Shown here: one piece after another, positions 1 to 8,309 of the stretch | Numbering within the stretch: the first letter of the stretch is position 1 | How the letters are laid out: each line of letters begins with the position of its first letter | NCBI RefSeq assembly: GCF_020991065.1 | Contig: NZ_CP087710.1 | Span: 1,674,001 to 1,738,000, forward strand | Source: Nocardioides okcheonensis | GTDB lineage: Bacteria; Actinomycetota; Actinomycetes; Propionibacteriales; Nocardioidaceae | Direction: 5' to 3' | Length of the DNA: 64,000 nt | Notes under the pieces: model-generated | What the model was told of the DNA's origin: nothing | Databases searched by the model: none | What the model saw: the letters and a program-made list of their open reading frames with translations, nothing else | Translations under genes and position numbers: made by a program

Positions 1-332
1 GCCACGTCCTCCACGACCTCGCGTAGCAGCGCCGCCGCGCTGCGGCCGGTGAGCGGCGCCGACGGCGCAGGGACGCCCGTGGTGGGCGCGGGCGTCGGGC
101 TCGCGGAGGACGTCGTGCCGTCCGCCGCGGGAGCGTCCGCGGGCCTGCCCCCGCCGAGCAGCGCGGCACCGACCACGACGCTCGCCGCCACCCCGGCCGC
201 GCCGAGGACCGCGGCCCCGCGGCGACGCCGGGTCTCGCGTGCGGCGCGCAGCCGCGCCTCCCGGTCGAGGACGGCGAGGTCGGTGTCGAGGTCACGGCTG
301 ACCTCGTCGAACAGGTCGTGCAGGGTGCTCAT
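1..332 (-). CDS. Single-pass membrane protein paired with sigma factor (partial)
   Basis: Only the N-terminal 110 residues are in the window; the gene runs off the left edge. It begins with an ATG that overlaps the stop of the upstream sigma-factor gene by ATGA, so the two are translationally coupled. The visible part has a charged cytoplasmic N-terminus (about residues 1-38), a hydrophobic Ala/Val/Gly helix (about 39-60) and a Ser/Thr/Pro/Ala-rich segment after it, i.e. an N-in, C-out protein. Position behind a SigE-type sigma gene makes an anti-sigma factor or sigma-linked surface protein likely, but no zinc-binding anti-sigma motif is visible, so the function is inference. Confidence 0.75.
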   Translation of the reverse strand, partial: MSTLHDLFDEVSRDLDTDLAVLDREARLRAARETRRRRGAAVLGAAGVAASVVVGAALLGGGRPADAPAADGTTSSASPTPAPTTGVPAPSAPLTGRSAAALLREVVEDV

Positions 333-856
333 GAGAAGTCCTCCAGGTCGGGCAGGACCGCGCGCAGCCGGGCGAGCGCGCGGGCGGTGCGGGTGCGGCA
401 GGCGACCTCCGAGATCCCGAGCAGCGCGGCGGTCTCGGCGACGCTGCGGTCCTCCCAGTGCCGCAGCACCAGCACCGCCCGGTCGCGGGGCGAGAGCCGG
501 GCCAACCCGTCGAGCAGCACCAGCCGGTCGGTCGGCTCGCCGGCCGGGGCCCCGACGTCCGCGACCCGGTCGGTCACCACCTCGGTCGAGCGCCGCAGCC
601 GCCGCTCGGAGAGGAACTGCCGGGTGAGGATGCGCAGCGTGTAGGCCGCCGGGTCGTCGGCGCGGCTGACCAGCCGCCACTTGCGGAACGCCGTCGCGTA
701 CGCCGCCTGGACGAGGTCCTCGGCGGCGTGCGGGTCGCCGGTGAGCAGGTAGGCCGTGCGGTGCATGCGACGTCCGGTGTGGTGCACGAGGTCGGTGAAG
801 TCCACCGCGTCGTCCGCGCTCATCGTCCGTGCCCCCGCCTCGGTCAGGATGGTCAT
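329..856 (-). CDS. SigE-family (ECF-type) RNA polymerase sigma factor
   Basis: 175 residues. Region 2 (about residues 20-85) includes the AEDLVQAAYATAFRKW helix that contacts core polymerase and the -10 element; region 4 (about 115-170) ends in a helix-turn-helix with VAETAALLGISEVACRTRTARAL. This is the small actinobacterial SigE-type sigma factor lacking regions 1 and 3. An alternative ATG lies at 823 and would remove 11 residues before the fold; neither start has a clear ribosome binding site. The next gene overlaps its stop and encodes a one-helix membrane protein, the usual arrangement for a sigma factor with a membrane regulator. Target promoters cannot be told from the sequence. Confidence 0.9.
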   Translation of the reverse strand: MTILTEAGARTMSADDAVDFTDLVHHTGRRMHRTAYLLTGDPHAAEDLVQAAYATAFRKWRLVSRADDPAAYTLRILTRQFLSERRLRRSTEVVTDRVADVGAPAGEPTDRLVLLDGLARLSPRDRAVLVLRHWEDRSVAETAALLGISEVACRTRTARALARLRAVLPDLEDFS

Positions 857-933
857 ACCCTCACAGACGCGGTGGCCGCCCCGTCGCGTGACAGGGGCGG
901 AACAACCGGTCCGCCGACGCGGTTGAGCCGGTC

Positions 934-1632
934 ATGACCACGCTGGGAATCGTCGGAGCAGGACACATCGGCAGCACCGTCGCGCGACTCGCGGTGGACG
1001 CGGGCGTCGACGTGGTGATCGCCAACAGTCGCGGCCCGGAGACCCTGGCCGACCTCGTCGCGGACCTCGGCCCCCACGCCCGCGCGGCGAGCGCCGAGGA
1101 GGCGGCCGCCGACGGCGACCTCGTCGTCCTCACCGTGCCGCTCAAGGCGCTGCGCGACCTGCCGGTCGAGGCGTTCGACGGCCAGGTCGTGCTCGACACG
1201 GGCAACTACTACCCGGAGCGCGACGGCCGGATCGCCGCGCTCGACGACGGCTCGACCACGGCCAGCGAGCTGACGGCCCACACCCTCCCCGGCGCCCGCG
1301 TGGTGAAGGTCTTCAACAACATCTTCTTCGAGCACCTCGCCGCGCTCGCGCGGCCGCAGGCGCCGGGGCACGGCGACGAGCGCAGCGTGCTCGCGATCGC
1401 CGGGGACGACGAGGCCGCCAAGGACGCCGCCACCGCGCTGCTCGACCGGATCGGCTACGACGCCGTCGACGCCGGTCCGCTGGCCGAGGGGTGGCGCTTC
1501 CAGCCCGACACCCCCGCCTACGGCCTGCCCTACGACGGCAGCCCCGACGGGCAGTGGTCCGGCGCCACCGCGAAGCGGGTCGGCGCCGACGAGCTGCGCG
1601 CGGCGCTGGCGGCCGCCACCCGCTCCGCCTGA
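934..1632 (+). CDS. F420-dependent NADP reductase-like oxidoreductase
   Basis: 232 residues with an N-terminal Rossmann fold: GIVGAGHIGS at residues 5-14 is the GxGxxG dinucleotide-binding loop, followed by a VVIANSRGPE segment where NADP-specific enzymes carry an Asn-Ser-Arg set. The length and order match the COG2085 family (F420H2:NADP+ oxidoreductase and relatives). It probably moves hydride between NADP and another cofactor in the cytoplasm; whether the partner is F420 cannot be shown here. It is a single gene divergent from the sigma factor, followed 50 bp later by a membrane-spermidine synthase gene with no evident functional link. Confidence 0.8.
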   Translation: MTTLGIVGAGHIGSTVARLAVDAGVDVVIANSRGPETLADLVADLGPHARAASAEEAAADGDLVVLTVPLKALRDLPVEAFDGQVVLDTGNYYPERDGRIAALDDGSTTASELTAHTLPGARVVKVFNNIFFEHLAALARPQAPGHGDERSVLAIAGDDEAAKDAATALLDRIGYDAVDAGPLAEGWRFQPDTPAYGLPYDGSPDGQWSGATAKRVGADELRAALAAATRSA

Positions 1633-1682
1633 GCGCGCCCCGCGACGGACCGCGTCAGGGGCCGACTGCGAGGATCCGTCCC

Positions 1683-3161
1683 ATGGACGACGAGCAGGGA
1701 CCGACGGTCGGCCTCGGCCCCGTCGCCGCGGCGGCGTTGGTGTTCGGCTCGTCGGCGGCGGTGCTCGTCGTCGAGCTCGTCGCCCTGCGGCTGCTGGCGC
1801 CCCACTTCGGGCTGACCCTCGAGACCAGCACCCTGGTGATCGGGCTCGCGCTGGCCGCCATCGCCGCCGGCACCTGGGCGGGCGGCTGGGTCGCGGACCG
1901 GGTGGCCCCGCGGCCGCTGCTGGGACCGCTGCTCGGTGTGTCCGGGGCGGCCGTCGCGGTGACGCCGGTCGTCGTGCGCGGTGCGGCCGCCGCCGGTCCG
2001 GACCTGCTGACGCTCGCCGCCGCCCTGACGATCCTCGTCCCGGGGGCCCTGCTCTCGGCGGTGAGCCCGGTGGTGGTCAAGCTGCGGCTGACCAGCCTGC
2101 ACGAGACCGGCGCGGTGGTCGGACGGCTGTCGGGCATCGGCACCGTCGGCGCCATCGCCGGGACCGTCCTCACCGGCTTCGTGCTCATCTCGCGCGTGCC
2201 GGTCAGCGGCATCCTGGTCGGGCTCGGCGTGCTGCTGCTCGCCGCGTCCGTCGCGGTCCAGGCCACGGGTCGGCGGGGCCGCGGCGACGCCGTCCTGGGC
2301 GCGGTCGTGGCGATGGGCGCGCTGGCCGCGACCGCGACGCCGAGCGGCTGCGACACGGAGACCACGTACCACTGCCTGGCGGTGGCGGCCGACGCCGACC
2401 GGGCGACCGGGCGGACGCTGGTCCTCGACGGGCTGCGCCACTCCTACGTCGACCTCGAGGACCCGACGCACCTCGAGTTCGCCTACGTCCGGGCCATGGC
2501 CGCGGCGGTCGAGGTCGGGCTCCCCGGCGACGATCCGCTCGACGCCTACTTCCTGGGCGCCGGCGGGCTGACCCTGCCGCGCTGGCTCGACGCGACCCGA
2601 CCGGGCTCGGACGCCCTCGTGTCCGAGATCGACGGCGGCGTCGTGGCGGCCGACGTCGACCTGCTCGGGGACTCGTTCCCGGCGGGGACGGAGGTCCGGG
2701 TCGAGGACGGCCGCCAGGGCATCGAGCGGCTCGGGAGCGACGGGCGCGACCTCGTCGTCGGCGACGCGTTCGGCGGGGTGAGCGTGCCGTGGCACCTCGC
2801 GACGGTGGAGGCGCTCGAGGGGATCGACGCCGCGCTCCGCGACGACGGGCTCTACGTCGCCAACCTGATCGACCACGGCCCGCTCGACTTCGCCCGCGCC
2901 TACGTGCGCACGACCGCCGAGGTCTTCGACCACGTCACGCTGCTCGCCCCGCCCGCGGTCCTCGACGGCGACGACGGCGGCAACCTCGTGCTGGTGGCCT
3001 CCGACGCGCCGCTCGACGCCGACGCCGTGGTGGAGCAGATGGCGGCCCGCGACCTGGGCTGGCGGTCGCTCGCCGGCGACGACCTCGCCGGGTGGACGCA
3101 GTCGGCCCCGGTGCTCACCGACGACTTCGCGCCGGTCGACCAGCTGCTCACGCCCTACTGA
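1683..3161 (+). CDS. Fused membrane/spermidine synthase-like protein
   Basis: 492 residues from the ATG at 1683. The first ~215 residues form about seven hydrophobic helices resembling the transporter-like half of fused MFS/spermidine synthases; the C-terminal ~270 residues resemble the SpeE methyltransferase-type fold, with an acidic SAM/dcSAM-binding turn (VSEIDGGVV) and a VVGDAFGG segment at the usual active-site aspartate position. Family members are known as membrane-bound polyamine synthase-like proteins, but the catalytic role in actinobacteria is not settled. An upstream in-frame ATG exists at 1491 but lies inside the previous gene. Its stop overlaps the stop of the convergent PASTA gene by 7 bp. 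Confidence 0.8.
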   Translation: MDDEQGPTVGLGPVAAAALVFGSSAAVLVVELVALRLLAPHFGLTLETSTLVIGLALAAIAAGTWAGGWVADRVAPRPLLGPLLGVSGAAVAVTPVVVRGAAAAGPDLLTLAAALTILVPGALLSAVSPVVVKLRLTSLHETGAVVGRLSGIGTVGAIAGTVLTGFVLISRVPVSGILVGLGVLLLAASVAVQATGRRGRGDAVLGAVVAMGALAATATPSGCDTETTYHCLAVAADADRATGRTLVLDGLRHSYVDLEDPTHLEFAYVRAMAAAVEVGLPGDDPLDAYFLGAGGLTLPRWLDATRPGSDALVSEIDGGVVAADVDLLGDSFPAGTEVRVEDGRQGIERLGSDGRDLVVGDAFGGVSVPWHLATVEALEGIDAALRDDGLYVANLIDHGPLDFARAYVRTTAEVFDHVTLLAPPAVLDGDDGGNLVLVASDAPLDADAVVEQMAARDLGWRSLAGDDLAGWTQSAPVLTDDFAPVDQLLTPY

Positions 3162-4240
3162 GCCGCAGCTCCCGACCGGGCGGTCCGGCGCCAGCCCTGC
3201 CCCGACGCGCGGACCCAGGGCGGCGGCCCGAGCCGCCGGCCGGGACCGGGAGCGGTCAGGGCGACGGCGGACACCGCGCCGCGCGCGTCCTCGAAGAGGT
3301 CGATCGTCAGCGGGCACCGACCGGCCGCCTCCAGCCCGCCGGCCGTCAGCACGAGCCGGGTCGACGCGGCCTCGACCCCCGACGGGACCGCGCTCAGGTG
3401 GCCGCAGGTGGTCCGGGGAGGTACGCCGCGCGTCACCGAGACGACCGGCTGCCCGAGGTCGTTGGCGACCGGTCGGGCGACGTAGCGCACGACGGGGTCG
3501 CGCAGCGAGGCGCGCCACCCGGGCGAGGCCGTCGGCTCGGCCCCGGTCGCCACGCCGACCTGCTCACCGTCCACGAAGACCCGCACCTCCGGCGCGAAGT
3601 CGGGACGGGCCGAGCCGGAGACGAGGAACCGGAGGAACGCCCACGCGACGGTGCGGGCGCCCTCGTCGTCGGGGCAGGACCACCGCGGGGTCGACGTCGC
3701 GATCACCGTCACCACCTCGTCGGCCCCGACGACGGCGCCCATGGGCGGCACGGAGCCGAGGACCTGCCCGGCCGGGTTGCACTGCGGGACGGACTCGACC
3801 CGCAGCGAGATGCGCTCGCGACCGAGCGCGGCGGCGGCCTCGTCCGCGGTGAGACCCAGCAGCGACGGCACCGTGGCGGTGCGGCCGTCGTCGGTGTCGT
3901 CCGGGCCGTCGGGCGGCCGGTCGTCCAGGGTGCTGACGCCCGCGAACGCGAAGGCGGCGAGGACCACGCCGGCGAAGGCGAGGATCGCGAGGGAGGCCCG
4001 CCGCGGACGCGGGCCGCCGAGGACCTCCGCGCGCAGCGCCGGGACGACGACGTCGTCGGGGTCCTCGGCCCGGAGGATCGCGCGGCGCTGGGCCTCGATC
4101 ACCCGGTCCACCACCTGCCCCGCCTCGGCGGCGGGCACGCCGAGGCCGGTCGCGACCTCGACCAGGCGCGTACGCCGCGCTGCGCGGTAGTCCTCGACGT
4201 CCAACTCGCTGCTCCCGGTGGTGGGTGAGCGGAGTGTCAC
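3155..4240 (-). CDS. PASTA-domain membrane protein
   Basis: 361 residues from the GTG at 4240. A helical cytoplasmic N-terminus (about residues 15-75) is followed by one membrane helix (LAILAFAGVVLAAFAFAGV, about 81-99), an acidic linker, and a single extracytoplasmic PASTA domain (about 112-172; VPSLLGLTADEAAAAL then a VGSVPPMGAVV-type ending). PASTA domains usually bind muropeptides or beta-lactams. The last ~180 residues are an unassigned extracytoplasmic domain with a few cysteines. No kinase domain is present. The reading frame stays open upstream into the island, but that sequence is not coding in character, so the GTG at the point where GC rises was chosen; a TTG 12 codons further in is an alternative. 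Confidence 0.75.
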   Translation of the reverse strand: MTLRSPTTGSSELDVEDYRAARRTRLVEVATGLGVPAAEAGQVVDRVIEAQRRAILRAEDPDDVVVPALRAEVLGGPRPRRASLAILAFAGVVLAAFAFAGVSTLDDRPPDGPDDTDDGRTATVPSLLGLTADEAAAALGRERISLRVESVPQCNPAGQVLGSVPPMGAVVGADEVVTVIATSTPRWSCPDDEGARTVAWAFLRFLVSGSARPDFAPEVRVFVDGEQVGVATGAEPTASPGWRASLRDPVVRYVARPVANDLGQPVVSVTRGVPPRTTCGHLSAVPSGVEAASTRLVLTAGGLEAAGRCPLTIDLFEDARGAVSAVALTAPGPGRRLGPPPWVRASGQGWRRTARSGAAAQ

Positions 4241-4267
4241 CCCGGCCGTGCCGGGATGGCAAGGGAG

Positions 4268-4278
4268 GTCAGACGTTG
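4268..4278. repeat. Putative attachment-site repeat, left copy
   Basis: GTCAGACGTTG, identical over 11 bp to the 3' end of ychF at 11082-11092, 6814 bp away in the same orientation. It lies just outside the PASTA gene start and just before the first low-GC island gene. Confidence 0.65.
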
Positions 4279-4314
4279 GGCCGCGTCTGCAACTCCCCGA
4301 GGCCGAGCACTTTC

Positions 4315-5301
4315 CTATCCAGTCGTTGCGAGCCTTGCAAGCGAACGCACGCCGGCACTGAACTGATCGAGCTTGAGGCGGACGTGTCCGTTCTGCAAAG
4401 CCTGAGCCCTGACGCCAAGCTCTCCCAGCTTCAAGTCGAGAAGGTCCTCCGGAACCAGTCGAGGTTTTGTGGAGCTGATCCAAGGCCAGCGGTCAAGCGC
4501 CTCGGGGTCGTTAGCGGCTGTCCACAATTCGTAGGCTGCGGGCTGATACTCGGGGTCACCCACAATCTCTACAACGGCGTAGCCGTCGCTGGTCTTCTTG
4601 GCGCAGATGATGACTAGATCACCAGGCCTGAACCCGGGACGACCCTTTTTGGGACTGGCGAACCATGAAGCTGATCGCCACCCGTCCAGGGCTGGATCCC
4701 CGTATTCGAGTTTCAGCCAGAGCGAGCGGCCGTCCCGAGCGTCGGCCAGCAGCCCCTCGGCCAGTTGCAGCGCCGAATCAGCATCGAGAACGTCCTTCTG
4801 ACCCTCGCGCGATCGGCCCAGTTCGCCAGCTAGCTCGAGCAGCCGCAAGAGATCGCTGTCAGACACCGGCCGCGACGGCCAACTGTCCATCAACGCACGT
4901 GCTTCGCGAACTTGCTCGCCGTTCAGGCTCACACCTATTTCCTTGTTCGCCTTGGCGGAGACGCCCATCCCCGCCCCGGTGAGGTTGGCGGATCCGATCA
5001 CCCCTCGGTCGCCGACGATGAAGCACTTTGCGTGAAGGCGCTCAATGTGGCGAACCTCGACGCCGGACCCAAGCAACGCTCGGACCCCTTCGACTGACCA
5101 GTAGCCGTTCGCCACTGCGCTGGGATCAAGCGAGGTGAGAAGCACGAACTGTTGGGGCGAGGAATCCGCCGCAACAGCGAGCTTTCGACAGATCTCGTAT
5201 GACAGAAACGGACTCGAGAAGATCGCTGGCCCATTCGAGGCGGCAATCGCCTCATCGAGCCAAGTAATGACCGTATCGATGATGCTTCCCCCGGGCGTCA
5301 T
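4315..5301 (-). CDS. PLD-type (HKD) nuclease with EVE/PUA-like C-terminus
   Basis: 328 residues. The N-terminal half carries one phospholipase-D-superfamily catalytic motif near residues 87-107: HAKCFIVGDRG followed by GSANLTG. The aspartate is one residue later than in the canonical HxKx4Dx6GSxN. One motif per chain implies dimerisation, as in the restriction enzyme BfiI. The C-terminal region (about 195-260) has an RPGDLVIICAKK ... AVVEIVGDPEYQP pattern resembling an EVE/PUA-like barrel, a fold used to read modified bases. I infer a modification-sensing nuclease of a defence island rather than a lipase: there is no signal peptide. It is the outermost gene of the island, with lower GC than its chromosomal neighbours. 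No methyltransferase partner is present. Confidence 0.7.
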   Translation of the reverse strand: MTPGGSIIDTVITWLDEAIAASNGPAIFSSPFLSYEICRKLAVAADSSPQQFVLLTSLDPSAVANGYWSVEGVRALLGSGVEVRHIERLHAKCFIVGDRGVIGSANLTGAGMGVSAKANKEIGVSLNGEQVREARALMDSWPSRPVSDSDLLRLLELAGELGRSREGQKDVLDADSALQLAEGLLADARDGRSLWLKLEYGDPALDGWRSASWFASPKKGRPGFRPGDLVIICAKKTSDGYAVVEIVGDPEYQPAAYELWTAANDPEALDRWPWISSTKPRLVPEDLLDLKLGELGVRAQALQNGHVRLKLDQFSAGVRSLARLATTG

Positions 5302-5346
5302 CGAGCCAGCATACGAACCGCCGCGTCCGCGGGTCCCGCATCCTGG

Positions 5347-5590
5347 TCAGTTTGACCTGCATTCACGCGTTCTTGTGGCCTTCGATCGTCGCCGGCGCAT
5401 CTCGGCCCGGTCAAAGGCGGCGGCCTTCGCGGGGCACTCGTCGCGGAGCACGGCCTCCCAGTCCTGACCACCGTTGGAACACCCCGAGGACATTCACCAC
5501 GCGCTCACCAGAGGAGTCGACCTCGTAGGCGATGAGCGTTCGCTTCTTGAAGGTGGTCATCCGGCGCATTGGCGGTCGTGTACTGGCCCG
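5347..5590 (-). pseudogene. Decayed ParE/RelE-type toxin, frameshifted
   Basis: Read on the minus strand, one frame gives TTFKKRTLIAYEVDSSGERV and VVNVLGVF, a recognisable ParE/RelE-like toxin C-terminal half. About position 5465-5475 the homology jumps to another frame, continuing NGGQDWEAVLRDECPAK to a stop at 5347-5349; in intact relatives these run together as VLGVFHGGQDWEALLRDE. The N-terminal half is not recognisable and no antitoxin gene is adjacent. So this is an inactivated, truncated toxin gene inside the island. Confidence 0.65.
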
Positions 5591-5717
5591 GGGAGTGTCA
5601 CCGACCCGTCCTGACGTCGACACTCTCGTGGCGAAGGGCATCACCCTTGCCAGTGCGCGTCGTCACTGACCTCTCGACGGGCGAGTCGAGGGAGCATTCG
5701 GCGCGGCTGTCGGTGCG

Positions 5718-7718
5718 ATGGGTCATTCTTCCGTCATGGCACGACCCCTGATCGACCCAGTCTTGTCGTTGGGCTACACGCTCCACTCCGCTCCGTCCTC
5801 TCACGTGCTTCTCCTTGGCGCGGGAGCGTCTGTGGCTTCCGGGGTGCCTTCGGCGTGGGGCGTTCTACTCGAGCTCGTTCGACGTGTTGCGCAACGCGCT
5901 AGGGCGGAGCCTGAGGACCTGATGGAGTGGTACTCCGAGACGTACGGTCACGCGGCGCGTTACGACCATCTGCTCGAGGAGCTGGCGCGTACGCCGACCG
6001 AGCGGCAGCAGATTTTGCGTGACTTTTTCCAGCCAGACGATGAGGAGCGCGAGCGGGGCGTCAAGCGGCCATCGGCGGGGCATCGGAGTATCGCTCGTCT
6101 CGTGGCGGCGGGTCACGTGCGCATCATCGTGACGTTGAACTTCGACCGGCTCGTCGAGCAGGCCTTGCAAGAGGTGGGCATCGAGCCAACGGTGGTGTCG
6201 ACGCCGGACGACGTCGTGGGGCTTGCCCCGCTCCATACGCACCGTGCGCTCGTCATCCACCTTCACGGTGACTACCTGACTCCGTTGTCGATGCTGAATA
6301 CCGAGACCGAGCTGGCTGAGTACGACACACGCATGGACAGACTCCTGGATCAGTTGTTCCGCGATTACGGCGTGGTCGCGATCGGCTGGTCGGCCGTCTA
6401 CGACCCGCAGCTATGTGCGGCGATCGCGCGAAGCGTCAACCCGCATGCGACGGGCTACTGGGTAGAGCCGGGCCGCCTCGGTGAACGCGCTGAACAACTT
6501 CGCGTCAACAAGGGGTACGTGCTGGTCGAGGACACGGCCGACTCGTTCTTGGCTCAGCTGGCTGACACGGTTGATGCGCTCACGTTGCGGGGCGCGCGTC
6601 ACCCGTTGACGGTGCCGGTCGCTGTTGCGACTGCGAAGAGAGAATTGCGCGGTGACCGCACCGCTATCGAGATCCATGACCGCTTCCATGCCGAGGTTGC
6701 GCGAGTCGATGAGCTGCCTGAGATGAACCGTAGCGATCCAGGCCGACCGATGGACGGCCAGACCCCTGAGCAGCTGCAGGCGCGCATTGAGGAAGCGGCG
6801 ATGGTCAGTGCGGCACTCGTTGCGACCTGCGCCTACTGGGGCAACGAGGTGACCGATGGGTGGTGGATGCCCGCCATCGAACGGTGGGCGACACCGGTTC
6901 GCGGCAGCGGCGCCACGCGCTCGCTGCGTGCACCCAACATTCCAGCATGCCTGCTGCAGTCGGCCGGGCTGACAGCCGCTGCTGCCGCCGGCCGGTTCGA
7001 CTTGGCACACAACCTGTTGACTGAGCCTCATGTCGACACGTTCTACGGCCGGATCGAGCCGGCCGCGAGCGCACTGGCACCCTCCACGATATACGTCGAC
7101 ACTGAAACTCCTCACGCACGCGTACACGCCATCCTTCGCCCGGTGTTCGTGGACGAGCTGGGCCTCACGAGTGGTGCCTACGACGAGGCCTGGGAGGTCG
7201 GCGAGACGCTGCGCGACGTCATCGCGTTGTACTCGAACGCACGCGACTCGCTTGCACTCAGAGCGGCCAGTCAAGCCTCGTTGAACCTCGCACACCAGGA
7301 GCAGCTCGCCGAACAGATGCGGGCTGACGGGATAACGGGTCCGCATGCCGGGGTGGTCGAGACCCGGCAGGCATTGAACAAGGCTCTCGATGAGCTCGCG
7401 GGGTTCTTTGATGCCAGGGGCCACGTGCGTGTGCGAAAGGACCACAGCCCAGACCGAAACTTCTACTTCATCGGCGTCGTTGCGTCGGCGATGGCGGCTC
7501 GTGTGGACCGGCAGCAGGGAATGAGTCCGCTCGTTCAGGCGGGGCTTGCCGATGCTCGCGCCGACTACGTGCACAAGCTACGGGTGCTTCTTCACGCGGT
7601 TGCCATCGGTCAAGGCGCTACGGGGCAGCACTACCTGAGGTCTTCACGCAGCCGCGCGATGGATGACCCTCAGCAGTTCTGGCTCGACACGTTGGACGCG
7701 GTCGCCGGACACCGGTGA
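5718..7718 (+). CDS. SIR2-domain protein (putative NADase defence effector)
   Basis: 666 residues. The first ~290 residues are a SIR2-like Rossmann domain: LLLGAGASVASGVPSAW at 31-47 binds NAD, TLNFDRLVEQAL at 139-150 supplies the conserved Asn/Asp, and VIHLHGDY at 179-186 the catalytic histidine; GWSAVYDP follows at about residue 220. No zinc-finger cysteines of protein-deacetylase sirtuins are seen. The remaining ~370 residues are largely helical and unassigned, where other SIR2 defence proteins carry a sensor. In known systems such domains hydrolyse NAD+ on phage infection, so an abortive-infection role is a family-based inference. It stands alone on the plus strand. A second ATG at 5736 is possible. 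Confidence 0.8.
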   Translation: MGHSSVMARPLIDPVLSLGYTLHSAPSSHVLLLGAGASVASGVPSAWGVLLELVRRVAQRARAEPEDLMEWYSETYGHAARYDHLLEELARTPTERQQILRDFFQPDDEERERGVKRPSAGHRSIARLVAAGHVRIIVTLNFDRLVEQALQEVGIEPTVVSTPDDVVGLAPLHTHRALVIHLHGDYLTPLSMLNTETELAEYDTRMDRLLDQLFRDYGVVAIGWSAVYDPQLCAAIARSVNPHATGYWVEPGRLGERAEQLRVNKGYVLVEDTADSFLAQLADTVDALTLRGARHPLTVPVAVATAKRELRGDRTAIEIHDRFHAEVARVDELPEMNRSDPGRPMDGQTPEQLQARIEEAAMVSAALVATCAYWGNEVTDGWWMPAIERWATPVRGSGATRSLRAPNIPACLLQSAGLTAAAAAGRFDLAHNLLTEPHVDTFYGRIEPAASALAPSTIYVDTETPHARVHAILRPVFVDELGLTSGAYDEAWEVGETLRDVIALYSNARDSLALRAASQASLNLAHQEQLAEQMRADGITGPHAGVVETRQALNKALDELAGFFDARGHVRVRKDHSPDRNFYFIGVVASAMAARVDRQQGMSPLVQAGLADARADYVHKLRVLLHAVAIGQGATGQHYLRSSRSRAMDDPQQFWLDTLDAVAGHR

Positions 7719-7827
7719 CCGGTGACCCACCACAGAGGGCGGCCACCCGTTTCGCGGACGGACGAAGACTCCGCTGCCGCGCCGGCGCTGCGAGAGAGGC
7801 CTCGCGGTGACATATCGCCTGCCTGTG

Positions 7828-7846
7828 GCCAACCACTGCGGTTGGC
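7828..7846. terminator. Hairpin between convergent island genes
   Basis: GCCAACC and GGTTGGC flank a 5-nt loop between the SIR2 gene (plus) and the four-helix membrane protein (minus). It has no T-tract, so termination is only likely. The rest of 7719-7888 shows nothing coding. Confidence 0.4.
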
Positions 7847-7888
7847 ACTCGGGTGGCTCCGCCCACGGCTCAGCGAGCGAGACGTTCG

Positions 7889-8302
7889 CTAGCGGTACCA
7901 GACAGCGAAGCCGACGCCGACCACGTTCAGCCCTGCCAGAACCAACTGCAGGAAGGTGTACTGGAACTTGGCTGTTGGCCCCCACTGCCATGCCACCGCC
8001 GGGCCGCTGTGAACTACGGCGTAGAGAAACAGAATCATGGCAAGGACCAGCAGACCAGTTGACCAGAGGAGAAGACCAGGGGCGACGTTGGACCCGCCTT
8101 CGTCCGACATGATCACCAAGGCTCCATACGCAGTGAGCACGGCCGCCGGCAGGAAGGCTGCTGTCGCCCCCGTCCACTTCGCAGCCTCGATGGCCCGCCA
8201 GTCGTATTGCAGCCGTTCAAGGACGCATTCGCAGGCATCATCGAGGAGAGGCTGCGCCGCTATCAGCAGGAACCCAAGCACGAACGGAAAGGCGAGATAC
8301 AT
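7889..8302 (-). CDS. Four-helix membrane protein, unknown family
   Basis: 137 residues, not recognised. Hydrophobic segments lie at about 2-18, 44-66, 73-97 and 114-135, with a charged loop (about 20-42, containing DDACECVLERLQYD) between the first two. The ATG at 8302 has an AGGGA element upstream. It starts 7 bp after the preceding gene on the same strand, so it is almost certainly co-transcribed with the beta-rich protein and perhaps the L4-fusion gene. Small multi-helix membrane proteins are common effectors in defence operons, but nothing here proves that role. Confidence 0.65.
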   Translation of the reverse strand: MYLAFPFVLGFLLIAAQPLLDDACECVLERLQYDWRAIEAAKWTGATAAFLPAAVLTAYGALVIMSDEGGSNVAPGLLLWSTGLLVLAMILFLYAVVHSGPAVAWQWGPTAKFQYTFLQLVLAGLNVVGVGFAVWYR

Positions 8303-8309
8303 GGCGTCC

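Noticed and set aside
1530..3518. Long minus-strand open frame opposite the spermidine-synthase-like gene
   Set aside because: Low-complexity Arg/Ala/Gly/Pro composition and position fully antiparallel to a good gene; a by-product of high GC.
4241..4483. N-terminal extension of the PASTA protein
   Set aside because: The in-frame extension runs through the attachment repeat into the PLD gene and has non-coding composition.
5598..5804. Small minus-strand frame overlapping the SIR2 gene start
   Set aside because: No ribosome binding site, no recognisable motif, overlaps a clear gene; an antitoxin for the decayed toxin was considered but nothing resembles one.
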